Part shown: positions 42,912-51,759 of the stretch, piece by piece
How the letters are laid out: the number at the start of each line of letters is the position of its first letter
Numbering within the stretch: position 1 is the first letter of the stretch
Origin: Pseudomonadota bacterium
GTDB lineage: Bacteria > Desulfobacterota > Binatia > Binatales > Binataceae
Length of the DNA: 56,989 nucleotides
Direction of reading: 5' to 3'
NCBI GenBank assembly: GCA_021324455.1
Contig: JAJPJA010000096.1
Coordinates: forward strand, 1 to 56,989
Made by a program: the position numbers and the translations under genes
Notes under the pieces: generated by a model
Told to the model about the DNA's origin: nothing
What the model saw: the letters and a program-made list of their open reading frames with translations, nothing else
The model's database searches: none

Positions 42912-44024
42912 ATGGTTCATTACAAGAAAGGCCGCGTGGCAAAGCAGGCGCACGTGGCGATTCCCGAAGGACTGTTCGAGGAAGAGCACGGACGCCGCGG
43001 TTTTTTCGGCAACGTCAGCCAACTCTACCATCTGCATCCGCCGACCGAATGGATTCGCATCGAAGGTCCGATTAAACCGCGCACCATACGCACTCATCTG
43101 CTGGAGCCCGCCGATCTGCGCGACGCGCGCGGTCTGCCGATGCCGTTGTTCCGCAACGAGGACGTCGTCATATCGGTATCCCGGCGCGCCCAGCCGATGC
43201 CGTTTTGTTTTCGCAACGGCGATGGGGATGAACTGCATTTCATCCATCGCGGCAGCGGGCTGGTCCGCACCGATTATGGCCCGATGCGCTATGAGGCGGG
43301 CGATTACCTGCTGCTGCCGAAAGGGACCACATACCAGATGATTCCGGAGGGCGGCGACAATCTGAGCCTGATCGTGCAGGCGCGGGGCGAGATCGGATTC
43401 CCCGATCGCGGCAATATCGGCCACTACGCGCCGTTCGATTACGGCGTGATTGAAACACCCGAACCGCAACCCGTATCCGATGACGGGCGCGAATGGGAAC
43501 TGCGCATCAAGCGGCGCGGCCAGTTAAGCTCGGTTTTTTACGCCTTCTGTCCCTTCGACGTTGTCGGATGGAAGGGCAATCTGACCGCGCTCAAGCTCAA
43601 CGTGCGCGATATCCGTCCGCTGATGAGCGAGGGAGTGCATCTGCCGCCCAGTGCGCATTGCAACTTCCAGGCGCCGGGATTTGCCGTATGCACCTTCCTG
43701 CCGCGTCCGCTCGAAGGCGACCCCAAGGCCGAGCGCGTGCCCTGGTACCATCGCAACATCGACTACGACGAAGTCTTTTTCATCCACGCCGGCAACTTCT
43801 CCTTCACCGGGGAGCCGGGCGGACCCACGCCGGGGATGATGTTTCTCAATCCGCAGGGACTCCATCACGGCCCCAGCCGCAAGGAACTGGAGACCGCGCG
43901 CGCGAACTGGCGCAAGGACGCCCGCCTGGAACTGACCGCCGTCAATATCGATTGCGAAAAGCCGCTGGAACTTTCAGAGCAGGCCGAGACGGCGCTGGCG
44001 GGGGCGGGCAAAGCCCGCCCGTAG
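42912..44024 (+). CDS. Homogentisate 1,2-dioxygenase-like cupin dioxygenase
   Basis: 370 residues, shorter than the roughly 430 of classical HmgA. The C-terminal cupin region has the iron ligands in order: YHRNIDYDE (His, Glu) and GLHHGPS (His), with CNFQAPGFAVCTFLPRP before them. The N-terminal region has the HFIHRGSG and DYLLLPKGTTYQ strands of the bicupin. Predicted reaction: oxygen-dependent ring cleavage of homogentisate or a related dihydroxyaromatic. Fumarylacetoacetase and maleylacetoacetate isomerase genes are absent nearby. An in-frame ATG at 42864 is an alternative start. Confidence 0.82.
   Translation: MVHYKKGRVAKQAHVAIPEGLFEEEHGRRGFFGNVSQLYHLHPPTEWIRIEGPIKPRTIRTHLLEPADLRDARGLPMPLFRNEDVVISVSRRAQPMPFCFRNGDGDELHFIHRGSGLVRTDYGPMRYEAGDYLLLPKGTTYQMIPEGGDNLSLIVQARGEIGFPDRGNIGHYAPFDYGVIETPEPQPVSDDGREWELRIKRRGQLSSVFYAFCPFDVVGWKGNLTALKLNVRDIRPLMSEGVHLPPSAHCNFQAPGFAVCTFLPRPLEGDPKAERVPWYHRNIDYDEVFFIHAGNFSFTGEPGGPTPGMMFLNPQGLHHGPSRKELETARANWRKDARLELTAVNIDCEKPLELSEQAETALAGAGKARP
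44002..44020. repeat. GC-rich hairpin at the 3' end of the dioxygenase gene
   Basis: GGGCGGGC and GCCCGCCC flank an AAA loop, within the last codons just before the stop. It may slow decay of, or transcription into, the downstream SDR gene. No T-run follows. Confidence 0.45.
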
Positions 44025-44064
44025 CTTTGCGGCTCACACCCCTTTGACGGAAAGGAAGCAGCTG

Positions 44065-44829
44065 ATGGATCTTGGTTTGGGCGGAAAAATCGCGATCGTA
44101 ACCGGCGGCAGCAAGGGAATCGGACGCGCCGTCGCCTTCTCGCTCCTGACTGAGGGCGCGCGCGTACTGATCTGCGCGCGCGGGCAGCAGGCGCTGGATG
44201 AGACGATAAAGTCAGCCGGTCCCTCCGACCGCATTATCGCCGCCGCCGCCGATCTTACCCAGCCCGACGCCATCGAGGCGGTGGTCGAGCGATGCCGCAG
44301 TCATTTCGGCGGCGTCGATATCCTGGTCAACAATGCCGGCAGCACGCGTCCGGGCGAGTTTCTCAAGCTCACTGACGAGGCCTGGATGGAGGACTGGTCG
44401 CTCAAGTTTTTCGGCTACGTGCGGATGGCGCGCGAGGTGATTCCCATTATGCAGCAGCGCGGCGGCGGCGTGATCGTCAACGTGATTGGCACCGGCGCAT
44501 TGCGGCCCGCGGCCGGCTTCATGATCGGCGGCGCCGTCAACGCCGCGTTGAATCATTTCACCAAGGCGCTGGCGGACGAAGGAGCCAAACACGGGGTGCG
44601 CGTGGTCGGCGTCAATCCGGGACCGATCATGACTGAGCGGCTGCTGCGGTTCCTGCCGCCGGGCGAAAAGCGGGACCAGGCGATGCGCCGCTCCACGCCG
44701 CTGGGACGCGCCGGACAGCCGCAGGAAGTGGGAGATTTGGTGGCGTTTGTCGCCTCGCCGCGCGCCGCTTTCATCCACGGCGCCAATATCACGATCGACG
44801 GGGGCGCGAATCCGGGTTTGATGGGCTGA
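44065..44829 (+). CDS. SDR-fold protein lacking the catalytic Tyr-Lys pair
   Basis: 254 residues. The cofactor site is intact (TGGSKGIG, VNNAG), and the C-terminal NPGPIMTERL and IDGGANPG are normal. At the active site the YxxxK motif reads F152-MIG-G156, and the usual Ser region is NVIGTGAL. A reduced subgroup of SDRs with a GG..NAAL helix is known. It may be a binding protein or use other residues. AAAGGAAG precedes the ATG. It follows the dioxygenase gene by 40 nt. Confidence 0.8.
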   Translation: MDLGLGGKIAIVTGGSKGIGRAVAFSLLTEGARVLICARGQQALDETIKSAGPSDRIIAAAADLTQPDAIEAVVERCRSHFGGVDILVNNAGSTRPGEFLKLTDEAWMEDWSLKFFGYVRMAREVIPIMQQRGGGVIVNVIGTGALRPAAGFMIGGAVNAALNHFTKALADEGAKHGVRVVGVNPGPIMTERLLRFLPPGEKRDQAMRRSTPLGRAGQPQEVGDLVAFVASPRAAFIHGANITIDGGANPGLMG

Positions 44830-44847
44830 ACCGGCGGCGCGCGATAC

Positions 44848-45294
44848 TCATCGCGGATGAATCGTCAGCACCGGGCAGGACGATTCGCGCACCACGCGCT
44901 CGGCCACGCTGCCGAGGAAGAAATGGGTGATGCCGCTGCGGCCGTGCGTCGCCATCACCACGAGATCGGCGCCGATGTCGGCCGCGGCATTGAGGATCGC
45001 GGCGGCCGGCTCGCCGCTGCGGGTCAGCAATTGGTAATCGTCGATAATGCCGACGAGCTTCTCTTCCGACATCATCTCCAGTCGCTTTTTGGCCGTAACT
45101 TCCCAGAACGGCTCCTCATCGGCGCTGGATGACAGCTCGACGGCGCCGATCGGAATGGCGGCCACGTACAGAACAAAAAGCCTGGCCCGGTTTTGGCGCG
45201 CGAGCCGGATGGCGAAATCGAGTGCGTTGAGCGAATGCTCCAAATCGACGGGACAGAGAATCCGCTGGAAGATGGAACCCGTGGTTGCCGGCAA
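44848..45294 (-). CDS. Universal stress protein (UspA family)
   Basis: 148 residues from TTG 45294 (AGAGG 6 nt upstream). A TTG at 45372 overlapping the ferredoxin stop would add 26 poorly conserved residues. The single Usp domain reads RILCPVDLEHSLNALDFAIRLA, LFVLYVAAI, DLVVMATHGRSGITHFFLGSVAERVVR and CPVLTIHP. The GRSG(x9)GS ATP-binding motif is present, so it likely binds ATP. Cytoplasmic; the role in stress is inferred from the family. Confidence 0.88.
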   Translation of the reverse strand: MPATTGSIFQRILCPVDLEHSLNALDFAIRLARQNRARLFVLYVAAIPIGAVELSSSADEEPFWEVTAKKRLEMMSEEKLVGIIDDYQLLTRSGEPAAAILNAAADIGADLVVMATHGRSGITHFFLGSVAERVVRESSCPVLTIHPR

Positions 45295-45368
45295 GTCTGG
45301 CCTCTTTGCGCCGCGCGGCGCAACGACGATCTGATTACGCGGACGCGCGGGCGCGCGCCCGCAGCGTT

Positions 45369-45563
45369 TCAATCCTCGACGATCGAGATGGCCTGCTTGG
45401 GGCAGACGCGGACCGCCTTTTCGACCTTGGCCCTCAGCGACTCCGGCGGATTTTCGTTGAGCACGTACAAGCGGTCGTCGGCGCGGACCTCGAACACCTC
45501 AGGCGCAACTTCCATGCAGCGCGCGTTGCTTTCACACAAATCGTAATTCACGACTACTTTCAT
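45369..45563 (-). CDS. Small ferredoxin, [3Fe-4S] type
   Basis: 64 residues. Cysteines are arranged as C-x5-C (CESNARC) and a later CPKQAIS, with VAPEVFEV between them. This three-Cys set is typical of actinobacterial and alpha-proteobacterial [3Fe-4S] ferredoxins that serve cytochromes P450. No P450 or ferredoxin reductase is encoded in the window. GGAG precedes the ATG. Divergent from the epoxide hydrolase gene. Confidence 0.85.
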   Translation of the reverse strand: MKVVVNYDLCESNARCMEVAPEVFEVRADDRLYVLNENPPESLRAKVEKAVRVCPKQAISIVED

Positions 45564-45836
45564 CTTATTTCTCCGGCATCGGCAAATCATCCGGACAGGG
45601 GCGCAAAGGTCCCTGTCGATTGCCGCGCTGTCAGGGTTCGTGTCCGATTTATCTACAGATCCGCTGCCGCTGGCAAGGGGGTATTTGCGCCCGCGATTGA
45701 TTTTTTGCCCGGACCCATCCGCAGCGCGCCGAGGGGTCGTTTTGCGTCTGAACCCGAAAGGTTGCGAACCGGACGGCGGCGGCTTAAAGGTGGTTTTTAC
45801 CGCGGCGCCCGCGCAATCGAAACCGGAGGCCGGTCC

Positions 45837-47000
45837 ATGCCGGAAAAGGAACCCTTCAAAGTGGCCGTTCCCGCCAGAGTCCTCACCGACTTGCGCGCGC
45901 GGCTCAGGAAGACCCGATGGGCCGAGGATTTCGGCAACGAGCAGTGGGCCTACGGCACCAATTCCACCGCGCTCAAAGGACTGGTCGATTACTGGCTGAA
46001 CGGCTTCGACTGGCGCCGGCAGGAACGGGAGATGAATCGTTATCCCCATTACCGGGCGACTATCGACGGCATCCCGATTCACTTCATCCATCAGCCCGGC
46101 AAGGGTCCGCGTCCGATCCCGATCGTGCTCAGTCACGGATGGCCCTGGACGTTCTGGGATCTGCACAAGTTGATCGGCCCGCTGAGCGATCCGGCCGCAT
46201 TCGGAGCGTCGCCCGACGACGCCTTCGACGTCGTGGTGCCGTCGCTGCCCGGCTACGGCTTTTCCACTCCGCTGACCGCCACCGGCATCAACTACTGGCG
46301 CACCGCCGACCTGTGGGTCACGCTGATGCGCGAGGTGCTGGGCTACGACCGCTTTGCCGCGCAGGGCGGCGACTGGGGCGCGATGGTCAGCGCGCAGCTC
46401 GGCCACAAGTACCCCCAGCACATGATTGGGATCCACGTCACCATGGTGGGGCCGCTGTCGTTGACCGGGATGAGGCCCAAGCCGGAAGAATACGGGCCGG
46501 AAGAAGCCGGATGGTTCGAGCGCACCGCGCATTTCTTTGAGGCCGAGAGCGGGTACTTTCATCTTCAGACCACAAAGCCGCAGACTCTCGCCTATGCTCT
46601 GAACGATTCGCCGGTGGGGCTTTGCTCCTGGATCGTGGAAAAACGGCGGACCTGGAGCGATTGCGACGGCCGCGTCGAGCGCCGTTTTACCAGGGACGAT
46701 TTGCTCACCACCGTGACCTTGTACTGGGTGACGCAGAGTTTCGGCACTTCGGCGCGCTACTACTACGAGGCGGTGCATAACCCATGGCAGCCGTCGCATG
46801 ACGGGGAGAAGCTGATCACGGCTCCGATGGCGGTCGCGGTGTTTCCCAGGGAGGTCATCCTGATGCCGCGGCGATGGGTCGAGCGGATGTATAATTTGCA
46901 GCGCTGGACGGTATTTCAGAGCGGCGGTCATTTCGCGCCGATGGAAGAACCCCAGGCGCTGATCGAGGATATCCGCACCTTCTTCCGCACTTTGCGCTGA
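45837..47000 (+). CDS. Epoxide hydrolase (EHN + alpha/beta hydrolase)
   Basis: 387 residues from ATG 45837; the frame continues upstream but without family similarity. The N-terminal EHN domain (about 1-110) has LRARLRKTRWAEDF and YWLNGFDWRRQERE. The catalytic domain has the oxyanion HGWPWT, nucleophile Asp in AQGGDWGAM, and catalytic His in GGHFAPMEEP. It adds water to epoxides of small organic compounds. Probably catabolic or detoxifying. Confidence 0.92.
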   Translation: MPEKEPFKVAVPARVLTDLRARLRKTRWAEDFGNEQWAYGTNSTALKGLVDYWLNGFDWRRQEREMNRYPHYRATIDGIPIHFIHQPGKGPRPIPIVLSHGWPWTFWDLHKLIGPLSDPAAFGASPDDAFDVVVPSLPGYGFSTPLTATGINYWRTADLWVTLMREVLGYDRFAAQGGDWGAMVSAQLGHKYPQHMIGIHVTMVGPLSLTGMRPKPEEYGPEEAGWFERTAHFFEAESGYFHLQTTKPQTLAYALNDSPVGLCSWIVEKRRTWSDCDGRVERRFTRDDLLTTVTLYWVTQSFGTSARYYYEAVHNPWQPSHDGEKLITAPMAVAVFPREVILMPRRWVERMYNLQRWTVFQSGGHFAPMEEPQALIEDIRTFFRTLR

Positions 47001-47047
47001 ATCACCAGGGAGTGCGGATGGCGGCGGCCGAATCCGGGAGCGAAACC

Positions 47048-47674
47048 ATGACTCAATTGAACGATTATCGAATCACGAGCGCCGAGCAACTACGCGCACT
47101 TACCGGCGAACCGATCCCAATCGTCAGGCATAAGCTGCTCACCGCGCTTGACGAGATGGCGATCGATTTCATCCGGCACGCGCCTTTTCTGGTGCTGGGT
47201 ACGGCGGACGCGGACGGCAACCTGGACGTATCGCCCAAGGGCGACGGTCCCGGATTTGTCGCGGTGGAAGACGCCAAGACGCTGCTGATACCCGATCGCG
47301 CCGGCAACAAACTCATCTTCAGCCTGTTGAATATCGTGGCCAACCCGCGTGTGGGACTGATTTTCATGGTGCCGGGTACGGATGAAACGCTGCGGGTCAA
47401 CGGCAGCGCGGAATTGACCACCGACCCCGCGATCCTGCGGCGGCTGGCGGCGCGCGGCAAAACCCCCCAAGTCGCGATTCGGGTGGCCGTGCGCGAATGT
47501 TTCTTTCACTGTGCCAAGGCTTTTCGGCGCGCACAGTTGTGGAATCATCAGCACTGGCCGCCGCCGGTCAAAGTATCGTTCGGCAAACTGCTCGCAGCCA
47601 CAATGGGAGGCGGCGAGGAAATGGCCGAACAGATCGACGCGCAATGCGAATTCGATTACAAGACCAACCTGTAG
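47048..47674 (+). CDS. Pyridoxamine 5'-phosphate oxidase-family flavoprotein
   Basis: 208 residues from ATG 47048 (GGGAG 7 nt upstream). Split-barrel fold: FLVLGTADADGNLDVSPKGDGPGF, LLIPDRAGNKLIFSLLNI, VGLIFMVPGTDETLRVNGSAEL and FFHCAKAFRRAQLW. This is the MSMEG_1061-like subgroup, with F420 or FMN as probable cofactor. Follows the epoxide hydrolase by 47 nt and may be co-transcribed. Confidence 0.85.
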   Translation: MTQLNDYRITSAEQLRALTGEPIPIVRHKLLTALDEMAIDFIRHAPFLVLGTADADGNLDVSPKGDGPGFVAVEDAKTLLIPDRAGNKLIFSLLNIVANPRVGLIFMVPGTDETLRVNGSAELTTDPAILRRLAARGKTPQVAIRVAVRECFFHCAKAFRRAQLWNHQHWPPPVKVSFGKLLAATMGGGEEMAEQIDAQCEFDYKTNL

Positions 47675-47917
47675 CTAGAAAAACCGCGAAAACCGCCATG
47701 CGCCGCTCGCCGGCGCCCGGCCGCTGCGAATAAACCGGGCCCGGCCGTGGTCAACTCCGCAGCATCGCGGCCGCTTCGGCGATCTTCTGCATCAGCGGAA
47801 TTTGGCGCCGCGGCATCTGGTGCGGCCGTCAGGAGGGCAAAAGCGATGATGGTTGGCCGCAACCATCCATGCAGGAGTCTGAAAGAAAAACGGCCGGGTA
47901 AGCCTGCGGCGTATTTT

Positions 47918-48709
47918 TCAGGCAGCGGTAATCAATTGTTCGCGCAAGAACGCGATCGTCCGCTCGAGCGCCGCCCGCGTAGGCTGGCCGGCTTCATCGA
48001 TCAGATGATTGGTGAGCACGCTGTGAGCCGGCCTGGGCGCGGCCGGATTGGCATGCTTCGGATCGATTTCGATGGCTTCGAACGCGGCGCCGAACTCGCG
48101 CCGCAGGGTTTCAAAGCGTTGCGCCGGGCAGGCGGGATCCTTGTGAAATCGCAGTCCAAGAATCCGCGCTCGCTGCCCGTCGATTTTGCGATGCGCCGCC
48201 GCCAGTTCGGCCGCCGAGACGTGCAGCGCCTGCTTTCTGCTCGACGTGATTGGCAGCGGCAGCGACGGTTGCGACAGGACGGGAGCCAGCATCGGCGCGT
48301 CCAGCATCATGGCCAGGGCAAAGTTGCCCGTCAGGCACATCCCGACCGCACCCACTCCGGGACCGCCGCAGCGGCAATGCGCCTGCCGGGCCAGCGCCCG
48401 CAGCCAGTCCACCACCGGACTGGAAGCGTTGGCCGACAGCACGCGGAATTCGCGGCTGATACAGCAGCGTGCGAAGGTGCTCGCGACGTAGCCCATCGAG
48501 ACCGGTTTCATCGGTACCCCGAACAGGTGAGGGATGTGGACGGTAAACCCGGCGTCGGCGACGCGCGCCGCGAACGCCGCCACCTGCGGTGTGATGCCCG
48601 GCACTTCGTGAATCACGATTACCGCGGGTCCGGCGCCGCGCACAAACACGTCGCGCGTTTTGCCGTCGAAACCAAACTGCGCCGCGTTGAAGCCCGGAAC
48701 CTGATTCAT
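47918..48709 (-). CDS. Dienelactone hydrolase family protein
   Basis: 263 residues. Alpha/beta hydrolase with AVIVIHEVPGITPQVAAFA and a nucleophile elbow GMCLTGNFAL (Cys). The Asp is probably in LRFHKDPACP, and His in RPAHSVLT. It is more distant from classical dienelactone hydrolase than the paralogue at 38978. It starts 10 nt after the CoA-transferase gene on the same strand and is likely in its operon. Confidence 0.82.
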   Translation of the reverse strand: MNQVPGFNAAQFGFDGKTRDVFVRGAGPAVIVIHEVPGITPQVAAFAARVADAGFTVHIPHLFGVPMKPVSMGYVASTFARCCISREFRVLSANASSPVVDWLRALARQAHCRCGGPGVGAVGMCLTGNFALAMMLDAPMLAPVLSQPSLPLPITSSRKQALHVSAAELAAAHRKIDGQRARILGLRFHKDPACPAQRFETLRREFGAAFEAIEIDPKHANPAAPRPAHSVLTNHLIDEAGQPTRAALERTIAFLREQLITAA

Positions 48710-48719
48710 CGCGCAGTGC

Positions 48720-49940
48720 TCAGCCGATCGCGCCCCGATCCTTCAACCGCGCGATATCTTCCCACGAGCAGCCCATTTCCAGCAGCACCTCTTCGGTATG
48801 CTGGCCCAGTTCGGGCGAGCACGATCGGATGTTCCACGGCGTGCGCTCGAAATCCACCGGCGCCGGGACAATCTCCTTTTCACCTTCGGGGGTTTCGATT
48901 CTGGCAAACGCGCCCGCCGCGCGCATCTGCGGGTCCTTCATCGCTTCCTGTACGTTCTGCACCGGGCACCACCATACCCCCTCGCGGTCGAAAATTTCCG
49001 CCCATTGGGCGAGCGGGCGGCGGGCGAACTCGGCGTCGAGCAGCGCCATCAGCTCGCCGGCGTTTTTGGTGCGCGCGCCGAGCGATTCATAGCGCGGGTC
49101 CTTCTCCAGTTCCGGACGCCCGATAGACCGGCATACCGCGGGCCAGATACGGTCGCCCTGCAAACCCAGCAGGTAGAACCATTTGGCGTTGGCGTCGCGA
49201 TAGCAGCTGATCATCGGATTGAAGCTTTGCGTGCGGCTGCGCTGCCCCGAGGGCGGATAGCCGAACATCATCTGGTTAAAGCTGTGGCTCACGCAGAACG
49301 CGCCGGTGCGCAGCAGCGAGGTTGAAACCAGCTGTCCTTCACCGGTTATCTGACGCGCGACCAGGGCCGCGCAGGCGCCGCTGGCGGTCGCGAACGCGGT
49401 GTAGTAATCGCCGAACGCGCCCGTGCGCATCAGCGGTTCCACTTCCTCGGTCAGCAATGTCGCACCGACGCCGGCGCGCGCGAAGAATGCGCCGATGTCA
49501 TAGGCGGGCCGATCGACGTCAGGACCCTGAAGTCCGTAGCCGGTCAGATGACAATACACCAGGCGCGGGAACATCGCATGCAACCGCGCGTAGTCTATTT
49601 TCAGGCGTTCCAAAGCCTGGCGCCGAACGTTGGTCACAAATACGTCGGCCCGGCCGATCATATCGTAGGCGAGCTTCAGTCCGTGCTCGTTCTTCAGATC
49701 GACCACCACGCTGCGCTTGTTGCGATTGGCGACGAAGAAGTTGTGGTTGATCATGCCTTCGGGCCGCCGCCCGGGCTGGATGTTGAGCGCACGATAAGGA
49801 TCGCCGTCGGGCGGCTCGATTTTGATTACGTCGGCGCCCCAGTCGGCCAGAATCCCGCCCGCCATCGGTCCCGCCGCCCACGCCGCCACTTCGATCACCT
49901 TGATTCCGCGCAGCGGCCCGGTCGCATCTGCCTGGCTCAT
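48720..49940 (-). CDS. Class III CoA-transferase (CaiB/BaiF family)
   Basis: 406 residues. Typical opening LRGIKVIEVAAWAAGPMAGGILADWGADVIKIEPPDGD, then RNKRSVVVDLKNEHG, and the active-site region AYDIGAFFARAG with the catalytic Asp. It moves CoA between carboxylic acids. GAGGAGCTGACA precedes the ATG. Downstream of the isochorismatase-fold gene and upstream of the dienelactone hydrolase; together these suggest a catabolic operon on an acid substrate. Confidence 0.92.
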   Translation of the reverse strand: MSQADATGPLRGIKVIEVAAWAAGPMAGGILADWGADVIKIEPPDGDPYRALNIQPGRRPEGMINHNFFVANRNKRSVVVDLKNEHGLKLAYDMIGRADVFVTNVRRQALERLKIDYARLHAMFPRLVYCHLTGYGLQGPDVDRPAYDIGAFFARAGVGATLLTEEVEPLMRTGAFGDYYTAFATASGACAALVARQITGEGQLVSTSLLRTGAFCVSHSFNQMMFGYPPSGQRSRTQSFNPMISCYRDANAKWFYLLGLQGDRIWPAVCRSIGRPELEKDPRYESLGARTKNAGELMALLDAEFARRPLAQWAEIFDREGVWWCPVQNVQEAMKDPQMRAAGAFARIETPEGEKEIVPAPVDFERTPWNIRSCSPELGQHTEEVLLEMGCSWEDIARLKDRGAIG

Positions 49941-49959
49941 TGTCAGCTCCTCGCTCCGG

Positions 49960-50595
49960 TTACTGCCGCACGCCCCAGGCCTCGGCCAACTCGCGCGACG
50001 TGGTCAGGTACGAAAGCCCGTTCAGCGTGTTCTTCAGCACCATCTCGCCGTACTCCGGCGGATAACCCGCCACGCAGTCGGTAGGTATAATCACGCGGTA
50101 ATTGCGATTCATCGCCTCGATCGTCGAACCGATGATACCCAGATTCAGCGACAGGCCGGTCAGAACCACGGTGGTGATGCCGAGATTGCGGCATACGCTG
50201 TCGAGGCTGCTGTCATGGAACAGCGTGGGCGAATGGAAGCGCCACATGATGAATTCGTCGCCCTGGGGCTTTACCTCGGGCAGAAAGTCGGCGCCCTCCG
50301 ATCCCAGATGCATCGGCATGTCGGCGCGCTTGACCGCCTGGGCCAGACGGCAGTTGGTGATGAAACCCTCCTGGCCCGCCCGATGAAATGCGGGACAATG
50401 GAATACCTTGACGCCAGCGGCGCGCGCCGCCTGCAAAAGCCGGCCGGCGTTCGCCGGCAGTCCCACCTTCTGCGCCGCGTCGCGCAGCGCGGTGAACAGC
50501 GGCGGCGTTGCTTTGCCGATTACCGCCTGCTGAATCTCCATCAGCATCAGCGCCGTACTCTTCGGGTTTGCCATTTCCTTCAGGTCGACCGCCAT
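49960..50595 (-). CDS. Isochorismatase-fold protein with altered active site
   Basis: 211 residues with the cysteine-hydrolase fold (ALMLMEIQQ, GVKVFHCPAF, TTVVLTGLSLNLGIIGSTIEA, NYRVIIPTDCVAGY). The Asp-Lys-Cys triad is not there: the first strand has Glu20 in place of Asp, the Lys position appears to be Arg119, and the Cys is Gly153. This is either a non-hydrolytic binding protein or a subgroup with a different mechanism. It starts 19 nt upstream of the CoA-transferase gene. Confidence 0.82.
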   Translation of the reverse strand: MAVDLKEMANPKSTALMLMEIQQAVIGKATPPLFTALRDAAQKVGLPANAGRLLQAARAAGVKVFHCPAFHRAGQEGFITNCRLAQAVKRADMPMHLGSEGADFLPEVKPQGDEFIMWRFHSPTLFHDSSLDSVCRNLGITTVVLTGLSLNLGIIGSTIEAMNRNYRVIIPTDCVAGYPPEYGEMVLKNTLNGLSYLTTSRELAEAWGVRQ

Positions 50596-50700
50596 GGAAC
50601 GCCTCGTAGAACCTGTGTGTTTGATTCCGCCCGCGCCGCAAAAAAGCCGGCACCGGGTTGGCTGAGGATAACTTAATCCGCCACAGTTTCAACCATCGGA

Positions 50701-50808
50701 TCAGGTGCTCCGCGTCCGCTGGAATCGAACCCTTTGCGCCGGCGGGCCCGATGCGCCATCGCGGTGGGCCCTGAATTTAGAACCGGCCCCGCGCAGGTCC
50801 GCACCTGA
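50701..50808. repeat. 108-bp structured intergenic element
   Basis: The ends TCAGGTGC and GCACCTGA are perfect inverted repeats. The interior has GGGCCC twice around CGATG-CGC-CATCG, a perfect hairpin, and a T-loop-like GGTTCGATTCC on the minus strand. It may be a decayed tRNA or a structured RNA between two minus-strand genes. No complete cloverleaf could be drawn. Confidence 0.35.
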
Positions 50809-50835
50809 ATCCGCAAACCGAACCGGACGGAATTG

Positions 50836-51663
50836 CTAATCCTGATTGATCAACCGATGCGCCGCGCTGAGGTGGCGCATCGCTTCGCGCTTGCGGCCCT
50901 GCTGCTCATAGATTTGCGCCAGATGCAGATGAGCTTCGATCAAATCGGGTTCGCATTGCAGGGCGCGGGCGAAGCTGTCCGCGGCGCGCTCGAGGTTCTG
51001 CAGCTTGCGGTAAAGCACGCCCAGATCGAAATGCAGCTCCGCGTTGCCGGGCTCCAGCACCGCGGCGGCGTCGAGATGACGCGCGGCGCCGGCCGGATCG
51101 CCGGCGCGCTCCAGCAGCGAACTCAGGCGGCGATGCGCCAGGGCGTCGCGCGGCCGATACTCCAAATACTCGCGATAAAGCTGTGCCGCGCGCGCGGGGT
51201 TGCTTTCCTCCAAACCGCCGGCGGCGTCGATCAGGCGGCGCAGGCGAACCGGCGCGTCCGCCTGCTTGACGGTCTGTCCGGCCGGCGCGGGGCCATAGTC
51301 GAACTGCATCTGGCCGGTGTCCGCCTCGAACACGACGACGCCGTCGCGCACCAGGATTCTGCCGTCCTCTTCGTACAGCTTGACCGCGGTGACCGGGCGC
51401 TGCGTGTCCAGCATCTGGCCCACCCGCTGGAAGCATCGCGCGACCGTCTCGAGCCGGCGCCGGTTGGGGAGCAATTCCTTGGCCATGCGCATCATGAGCA
51501 GGTCTTCGAAAGTGAACTGGTAATGCCGTCCGCGCACTGACGCCGGCGTGACCAGTTTGCGCTTGACCCAGTAGCGGATGCGCTCGGGCGAGATCGCAAG
51601 GATGCGCGCCGCCATCCGCGTCGAGAAGTTCTGCCGCTGCGCCGCTCCGCCCCGCTTATCCAT
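50836..51663 (-). CDS. MerR-type HTH protein fused to TPR repeats
   Basis: 275 residues from ATG 51663. The N-terminal winged helix reads TRMAARILAISPERIRYWVKRKLVTP with FTFEDLLMMRMAKELL. A middle strand-rich part (about 85-125) has LYEEDGRILVRDGVVVFEADTGQMQFDY. At least four TPR-like repeats follow (for example ALAHRRLSSLLERAGDPAGAARH, AELHFDLGVLYRKLQNLERA). The fusion suggests a regulator whose activity depends on a protein partner. It follows ribH by 96 nt. Confidence 0.8.
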   Translation of the reverse strand: MDKRGGAAQRQNFSTRMAARILAISPERIRYWVKRKLVTPASVRGRHYQFTFEDLLMMRMAKELLPNRRRLETVARCFQRVGQMLDTQRPVTAVKLYEEDGRILVRDGVVVFEADTGQMQFDYGPAPAGQTVKQADAPVRLRRLIDAAGGLEESNPARAAQLYREYLEYRPRDALAHRRLSSLLERAGDPAGAARHLDAAAVLEPGNAELHFDLGVLYRKLQNLERAADSFARALQCEPDLIEAHLHLAQIYEQQGRKREAMRHLSAAHRLINQD

Positions 51664-51759
51664 CCTGCAGCGAAGTATTATCCGCCATGGTTTGGCGCTC
51701 AAGCCGCGCGCATCGCAACTTTGCACAGTATGCACAAGCGGCCGCGGCCAGCGCGTCCG

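Noticed and set aside
47751..47826. Minus-strand fragment (MPRRQIPLMQKIAEAAAMLRS then stop) that looks like a protein end
   Set aside because: Only 21 codons with a stop just upstream, and no family could be named. It may be a decayed gene end but is too short to support.
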